From assembly GCF_950023065.1 (NCBI RefSeq), contig NC_088679.1:34720001-34784000 (forward strand): DNA of 64,000 nt. The letters run 5' to 3'. The notes beneath the pieces were generated by a model that saw only the letters and a program-made list of their open reading frames with translations, ran no database searches and was not told the DNA's origin. Of this stretch, positions 40,501-49,500 are shown in pieces. Made by a program: the position numbers and the translations under genes. Within the stretch, counting starts at the first letter, position 1. Every line of letters starts with the position of its first letter. The stretch comes from Planococcus citri. Lineage: Eukaryota; Arthropoda; Insecta; Hemiptera; Pseudococcidae.

Positions 40501-43500
40501 TGCGGAAAGATGGTGAACAAGTCTAACCAATATTGGCACTGATCAATTCGACTGTACAATTTTTTTAATTTTTAGTAAACTTACGTCGGTCAGTGTGAAT
40601 TCTTCGGCGTCGTTAACACCAGGAATGGTGATTTTTCCTTGAGATACATTGACGTAATCGTAGATATCGTTACTGAGCATACACATAGCTGAAGCGATTC
40701 ATTGAATAAGCATTATGATTTATGTTAAATTGCGCTGTTACAGCTTATAGCATTAAAATAACTATATTTATCTAGTAATTAAGTACTTATTCAAATTTTG
40801 GTAGTCTCTAAGGGGAAAATGATTGAATCTGATCAGGTCAGAACCATGATAGAGAACTCTGATCTGATTAGATCTACTCATATCTGCTCAGATCTAATCA
40901 GGTTTCCTCTATTGAAATTGATAAAGACTGAATAAATCTAATCAGATCAAAACGTCGATGTGACCGGATTCAAATTGGATTCATGGAACGTCCGCGCATC
41001 TGATCACATCCAATCATTTTTCACCGAACTGGAAAAGCGCACTGGGATTTTCAGTCTGCTTTACGGGTCTTAATTACGTATTATTACAGTCTTCAGAAAA
41101 TCTGAGACATTATTGTAGAACGGACAGTATAGGGAATCTCTTGCCTCTTGATTCAACTGATGTCAGTCTCAATCTCAAAACTCAAAACTGTCATAAATTG
41201 GAGGTTATAACTAACAATCAGGATTTCTTTTTTCACGACTTGATTTTGTAGTTTTCATTCTCTTTCTTCATTATTGGTTTGAAAACAAATTATTTCACAT
41301 GCTTAAAAAAAGTCACGAATAAAAAATACATGCGATGGAACATTTGACAAAATGTTGGGGAGATGTCAAGGTTACAGGGAGAGGGAAGGGGAGAAAAACA
41401 TGCATCATTGACTAAATAAACAGTGCCCCAAGAGCCCTAGAATAGGTAAATAGAAGAGCTCAGAGCTGTGCGTTGTGAAAGCTCGACATCAAAATCCTCT
41501 CTAGAAAAATCATTGTGATGCACAGGCCACAACACGCTGAAGGTATGAGATTTGCATATCCAATTTTTCTTCTGAAATTGTATTTGTAATGATTCATATT
41601 CTCGGAATGCATACGACTGACCCCGAAAAGAAGGAATTTTCTCAAATTGCTCCAAATGGCTATTTTTAAAGGAGAAATTTGGAGGTTACCTATGTCGAAT
41701 AAATCGAATCTAATTATAGCTCAAAACATGAAAAGTTGTAAGGAAAGCTTGAAATTTTCCATCAGGTAGTAACTGCTACGTTATAAAATTCTTTTATGGA
41801 TAAGTTTTGAAATTATTTTGCATCAAGTATAATTTTTCAAATTTTCAACTTTTCAACATGAACATTTATTCTGAGTAGGAAAAAATTAAGCATCTTAGGA
41901 AAAAAATGAACTGAACAAAAACTGTAACATATAAAATTTTCTTTCTGCTTTAAATAATTAGTTTAAGAAAAGTTGAAGAGATATTTACAAAAAACGAGGA
42001 ACTTCTTAAACATGTTTTTAAACAGTCTCATTGTTAGCATAAATAGCCTATTAGAGTAGATCGCAAAAGAAAATATCGAAAGATTCTGACTATAAATTCA
42101 GTGTTAACTTTCATTTTGAGTTGAAAATCTTTAGAAATTTTTTTAGCTCCTTAGGTGCCCTATGGAAGAGAGATGTTTTGGTAAAAATGACCAAATCTCA
42201 AAAATAATTAATACCTATCAAGATTCTGTGTTGACCTAGGCCATTGGCATCAAAATCTAAGACCGCTTTAGGATTCATGACACTGAGTGGTTGAAAATTT
42301 GCAATTTGCGTAAGTATTTTTGGGTAAATTCGTATTTTGAATTTTTTTTTGTTCCAGAATATTTCGCATTAATTATGCCAACTGGAAAAATATTTTTGAA
42401 CACGGGGGTGCCAATTTTTTGGTCATTATCGCTAATTTCAGAAAAATTGAGAAAAATTGCAAAAAACCGTAATTATTTTAGGTTTTTAAAATTGGCAATA
42501 ATGATCTAAAAAGTGGAACCACCGCGTTCTAAAATATTTCTACAGTGTTTTGGCTCATTTAATGTGCAATTTTTAAGAAAAAGTTTTCAAAACTCAAATT
42601 TAACCTAAAATAATAGTTTTGCAAATTTTTAACTGATCAGTAGAATCCTAAAACTCGAAACTACCTTATCTTTTGTGATTGGGCCATTTTGTTTAAAACT
42701 GTTTGGGTGCAGACTTGAGCAAAAAAAGCACGATTTTTTCAAAAATGCCAGAAGTGCCTCTGAAGCTAAAATTTTTCCTGAGTGGCTTTCAACTCAAAAT
42801 GAAGGTCTCCGGTGGATTTGGTCGAAATCTTTTGACAGTTTTTTCTTGCGAATTTTGCAAAAAAAAATAGCTCTACTATGGATGATTTGAAAAATAATTT
42901 CATCCAGTTTCAGAATTGAATGAGTAGCAGAGAAGCACATTCAATTTCAAGTTTCCATTCAATTTTGGAAAATCACAATTTTCTCTACTGTTTTTGAAAG
43001 TATGTAATAGAGAATAAAATTCCATAATGTAAAAAAAATCCCAGTGTTATTCATTTTGCACGTGTGACAAAATTCAAAAAAAAATATATATAAAAACCAC
43101 TACACGTGTTATACACAAGACATTTAAATCCACACTAATTTTTTTTAGTTTAGTTTTAAGCATCGCCCTAAAAAATGATTCCAGCAACGTTTGATTTTGA
43201 TTTTCGAACATCTAAGTAGGTATTTGGAAGATGAAAAAAATCCGCGCGTAAAAAGTCAAAAACCATTTCGACTTACATCTGTAACCATAAATCCTTCTGA
43301 ATCGTTCACGCCAGGTATTCTGGTAGTTCCCTGACTAATGGAAGGATAATCGCTGACTCTATTACTCAAAAGTGTCATCTCTAAGGAATAATACAGATGT
43401 ATATAAGGTTAAAAAAAGGGACTAGTAGCATTTTATTAAAATGACTATGTAATTGAGGTTTTCGGCTTCAATGATGACCGTTTTCAAAAAAAAAATATTG

Positions 43501-46500
43501 CACCGTAAAAAAAATAATCGAGCAAGGTGCTCGTTCAAAATTCAAAATATCTCTTTCTGCCGAATACAAAATGCAAAATTTTCCACGGCACGTGAAAGAG
43601 AATAAAAAAAGATTGACACAAAAAATATGGTTTTGAAGAGAAAAATTGTATATGATGATCGGCGGAATTCGACGAATTCCATGTTTTGAACACGATCATA
43701 CGAAAGTGCCAAAAAGTATAAAGCGCGGAATCAGTTACAGTGTAAACGTTGGCAATATGTCAAGATTACAGGATTGCTGGCTTTTTCTATTTTAAACGCT
43801 CGATTTTTAGGACAGCCAGACATTAAAAGATGAAACAGTATATCGACGCTGGAGAATAAACGCAAATAATTTTAATAGCTGTCGAGTTTTACTAAAATAT
43901 ACATAACGTGTGTAATAAACACAGCGCTGATGTGATAAGGTGTTCTCTAAAGCAGTAAGTAAGCGTTTACATATTGTCCCTCCAAAAGACAATACAAAAT
44001 CTCTACAAAACTTACGTCCGTAATTCTAAATTCTTCTCCGTCATCTACATTGGGAATTGTAGTTTTTCCTTGACTTACGAAATGATATTCGTTAATGTTA
44101 TTCGATAATAAACACATGTCTGTAAAATGTTAAAAGGTAACAAAAAAAGGTTAGTACGAATAGTATTCGCTCGGTCGAAGGAGCGAACCTATAGGAAATG
44201 GAAAAAAAATAACTACTGTACGTAATGTTTCAAAATACAAAATCTAAGATACAGAAGGGAAAAAAATCATCTATATTTCAAAAAAAAAAAATCATCGTGG
44301 GAAAAATCAAAACTCAAAAATCAAAATCAAAATCTTCATACGAGGTGCAAACCTTACGAAAATATTTACATTTGTGTGTTGATATTTCGTGTAAATATTT
44401 CATTCAAGTTTGTCGTGTAAACTTGCCAATCATGTATATGGTTTTACTCGGTACTACTTAATCAAAAGATCAAAACTAACTAGATAAAAATGCAGGTACA
44501 GGTTCAAAAACTATGCAACATTTTCATACTGATGTGTATGATGGATGAAAATGTATGTAGGTAGGTCTATCATGTTAATGTAGGTAGCTAGGTACTAATG
44601 TCTAATATGAATGATGGCGGTTGAAATACGAGAAAAATGTGTATACAAGGAAACGTCAGTGGTTCCTAACACGCGTAAATAACTGTACATAATGAAGCGA
44701 AATCGCACTCGTCTATCTCTTTCATCTACAAAGCACTATGAAAACAAACTCGAAAACTTTTCTACTCTTTTTCCATTTTAAAAGGCTTACATCAGTAATA
44801 CTAAATTCCTCTCCATCATCTACATTAGGGATTGTAGTTTTTCCTTGAGCAATGAAATGGTAATCGTGTATATTGTTACTGAGCATACACATGTCTATAT
44901 CGAAGATAACAACCAAGAATTAATTCGACGTCTTCTATAGTATATTTTTTTCAATTTTGCATAAGTTACGTTTAAGAGAAATAAAATTACATTTTATATA
45001 AGTACCTATAGTTTGGTTAAAAGTATGGATAACGTTTACGTACCTTTCACGCCGGGAACTGAGCCAGACATAATTTGGTAGAAAATGTGGTAGGAACGTT
45101 CCAAAGTTTGTTGCGAGATTACACGAGCTTTTTCCAATAAATCTGTAGGTACGCAGCGTAATCGATTAATTAAAAATTCTCAAAGTAGAAAATCTTCAGT
45201 TTTTTCAAGTGCAAATACTCACAAGTTTCGATATCAGCTCCGGCTAATTTTCCAGAGGGTCCGAAATGAATTCTGATGAATTTACCCTGAACAATTACGA
45301 AAATAATGTTATTTTATTCGAGTTTTAAATCGTGAAAATTGTATCGATAGTTAAAAATATAATGTAAAAACTTACGAAACGAGAAGAGTTATCGTTACGG
45401 ACGGTCTTGGCGTTACCGAAGGCTTCAAGTACAGGGTTAGTTTGTACTACTTGATCTTCCAATGTACCTTTCTTTTCGCTAGCGGCTTCATCTTTTTTCG
45501 TACTGGCACCAACAGTGGCGAAGTAAGCGATTACTTTCTTCGTGTTTTCAGTTTTACCGGCACCAGACTCACCACTAAGAATTGCAAAGTGTAAATTAAC
45601 TACATTGCCTCGTCGTCATTAAACAGACCACAAGGCCCAAGAGTGAAAAATAATTTATACTTACGTAATCAACATAGATTGATTTTCTTTGTCTGTTGTA
45701 CGAATTTGAAGGAACGAAAAATGAAAACAAAAATTGATTAGTGATAGTTTTTTTTCTTCAAATAGGTACCTAGCTTGAGAGTTTATTTATTTGTATTTTA
45801 TTGAAATTACTTGTAAGCATGTTGACGTAAGCGCCGTCAGAAATGGCGAATACGTGAGGAGGAACTTCATTACGCCTCTTGCCTCTGTATAATTTAGCAC
45901 AGCGAGTCGTATATACAGGGAATCTTTTGTAAGGATTGATGGCAACGCAAAACAATCCGGAGTAAGTCTAAATAAAGAAAAATACGTAGTTTTTGATAAT
46001 TTCGTGTAAAAGTTGCTCTTTTATGCATAAAAGTATATCTAGAATCAAATGTTCCAAGAAAATGCCAGTTGTGGTTTAATCATTAATAGAGGAGGAGGAG
46101 GTGGTCGCCCTATTGACAAAAATTGTGCCTACAACATGCTGACCCAATTGACTGATCTTACCCCCATTTTCCAAAATCGGTTTCTTTCGGTTTAAGACTT
46201 GGGATTTCTCCAGCAATTTCATGATTGGAAATATCAAAAATAAGGCATACTTACCTGAGGTTATGAACCGACGTCAAGTGGGTCACTAACACGACTAAAT
46301 ATATGGTTTTGTAGGTATTGAAATTTATTTAGACAGAGTATATGATATGTTTTAATAGACAACTGGAATTCCCAAACAAAATCGACATGTCGAACATACA
46401 AGTAAAATTTTTCGAGGAAAAAACTATCCTTTTTCCTCTTCTTAAGTTGATGTGATAGATAATCCGAAATATCCGTAATTTATTAGTTTGTGGAGGGAGG

Positions 46501-49500
46501 GGGTGAAAAACAGAGGCTTGTCAAGACAAAATTACAAAATTTTGGCCCAAACCCCCTGTTTCATTTCTTATTTTGCTTCAAAATTTACGTAGTAAAATTG
46601 GAACAAATTTTTGGGGCAGGAAGAATCCGCAGACACCTACGTCTTGAATCTCATAATCTTACACTATTTGGAATGGCTAAACTTCTAAAAAATTGAATTT
46701 TTTGGCTCTAAAATTCATCAGAAAAGGGTCAAATTTGTTTATTATTTGTCAAGGGTCGTTATTCTTACGCAGTTTCGATTTCTCGCGAAAGTGTCGAAAA
46801 TTCAAAGGTTCATATCTCAGGTCTGAATAAATTTGAAATAAATCCATCGCTTGTAGGTCTTTGAAAAAAATAAATGGGATACCTATTTTAATACTGAAAA
46901 CTTGAATTTTCATGATAAATACAAAAATTTGAGAGCTAATCGTTTAAAAATTGAAAACAATTGCAGTGAATATCTTTTTCACCATTTTTTAAAGAACAAA
47001 TTAAGTCTCGAAACTGCATCTCAAAACCCCTAAGAGGCATAAAGGTCCCAAATTTTGATCAAAATTCAAAAGTGAAATTAAGATGATGTGACTTATCGAC
47101 GGTTTGTAATTTGAAGGGGCCAAAATTCGAATATTTTTTTAATTTCTCGATTCGACTCCCCTGACTTCAAAAGTACCAAAATATTGAAAATGAGGAGGGG
47201 TCAATACACATTTTCAATACTTTTCAATCCCCCCTCCTCCCCGAGTTGAGAGCTGGTAGGGCACAAAACATTTTTGCTCTAATATTTCAATTTTTTAAAG
47301 ATAAATTTATCTACTCAGTCAATGCTCGGTATAAGTAACTTTTTTCAAAATATACGAGTGTCCATTCAACCACTTTAAGGTATGTGGATTTTTCGATTGG
47401 AATTTTTTCTGCCAGACAAATCAAAATAGGACGAATGAGAAAATATTGATAGCATTTTAACCACTCATTTCCTCATTTTCTTGATGGCATTTTCCTGGTT
47501 ATTGTTTTCTTTAGAAGATTATATTTTGAATTCCCAACTCTGAATATTCTCATTAATGACTCAAAAAAATGAAAACGTTTATTTATTTTGGAATTCCTCA
47601 ACGGGAAATCTGTTTTTGAAAAAAAGATGGTATTCAAATTTTTAACTGAAATCAGAGTGGGATTTCAAAATGACAAATATGTACAAGTAAGCTACGTAAA
47701 AATATTCTATAGAAAAAAATCTACATGCTAAAACTTAGATTACCAAGTACTGTCAGAAAGACTTGATATTTCGAATATATACTTAAAGCCACTCGAAAAA
47801 AAAAATCGCTCAAAAAACCATACCGAGCTATTGATATTCTACTTTTCAAGTTCAAAAATAATGATAAAAAATCGCAAACTACTCTATTCAATCTAAAAAC
47901 TTCTAAAGGAAAACTGGGTACAAACTACTATAGTCTAAACACACTAAATCCAATACTAGGTAAAGGTGCCCATTGCGAAGCTATCGAAGCCTAACATTGG
48001 GCACCAGTTATCGTAAATAATTTAGTGTTATCTTTTCGCAAAGTATAGGTATTTCATATCAGGTTATGTCTATCGGCCTGATATTTTATACATTGAAAAA
48101 AATCTCATCTACGGATGTAGCTATGAAAAAACTCATTCAAAGGAATACTCAATCCAAATGAATCAGTGATGAGGTATATTGTACAATGAAATCATGAAGG
48201 AAACAAAAATCAAAAATCAAAAAAAAAAATGCACGCAAAAATCCGTCAGGTTGGGTAGTTGACCTGATTCAAAAATCAAAACAAAAAATAGCCAACATCA
48301 GGATAGGTAATACTCGTATGGAAAACGTTGAAAAATACTCCATCGCGTCGAATGATGAAAAAAAAAATGTCACCTCAAAGCATACTTACCTACTAAATTA
48401 GTACAAATATGTATGAGGTAATTGTGTTCTAAATTTAAACGCGCGAAAGGCGCCATGAACTATTATGTAAATTCAAGGCTGCGATGGCTTAAAAAAAATA
48501 CCGTTCTAGTTTTCGTTGCCAGTAAAAGATGAGAAAAAAATTTCTCGCGATGATATTATTTTTTCAACGTTTTACAATCGTTATAACGGATCTGTGGTAC
48601 TACTTTTGGCTACATTTGCGTAAGGTACTACAATACAGTATATGGTTTCATGGTATACAGCTGCAAAAGGTATACGTAGGCAACGCAAGCAAACAGGCCA
48701 CATCCGGGATTCGCACGCTAAAAAATTTCGACTTACGTAAATGAGCTTAGCGTAATATCTTTCTTTCAAATTATAAAGTACAGAGGCATCGTTTAAGTAC
48801 GTCAAATTTGACATATCCTCGCATTTTTCAAATTTGGGCGGGTTTACTTGTCCTACTTGCTCTTTCTTGAAGTCTTTCACCTACAGTACATAAGTGTTAG
48901 TGTTATTTATAAATGATAACTTACGTAGATCAATTTAGCATAATAACGTTGTTTCAAGTTATGTAAAACAGCTGCGTCGTTTAAATACGTTAAATCGGCC
49001 ATATCTTCGACTTTTTCGAATTTCGGCGGATTGACCGGAAAGACATTCTCTTTCTTCATGGTTTTTTCCTGCTCATATAACAGCATTTTACGTGTAGCGT
49101 ATGATGAATTAACATCGTGTTAATTTAATAGCACATAGATCCGAGGGAGATTTTCACCTCTCGGACTTCGAATTATCGATGTCGATAGAAAATGAAAATG
49201 ATCTCGAAAGATCTCATTTAAAATTGATGTATGTGCTTCGTATTGATTGGTTTCCCTTCCGATAGTAGAAATGAGGCAGTTTAGATGTACCAAATGTCAT
49301 CATGAAAATTTTATAATGAAGCAGATACAAGTGAGGTAAAAAAATTGACGTGTTCATTTTGGAAAAAATGAATTCCAAATATGGGCGAAGTTGAGGAGGC
49401 AATAAAATGAGGGAGGGGGTTCTGCGCCAGGAGCAATCTCATTTTTTGTAAATATTGGGGAAAAAATGACTTTGGTCTCAACCAGTCGACAAAGGAGTCA

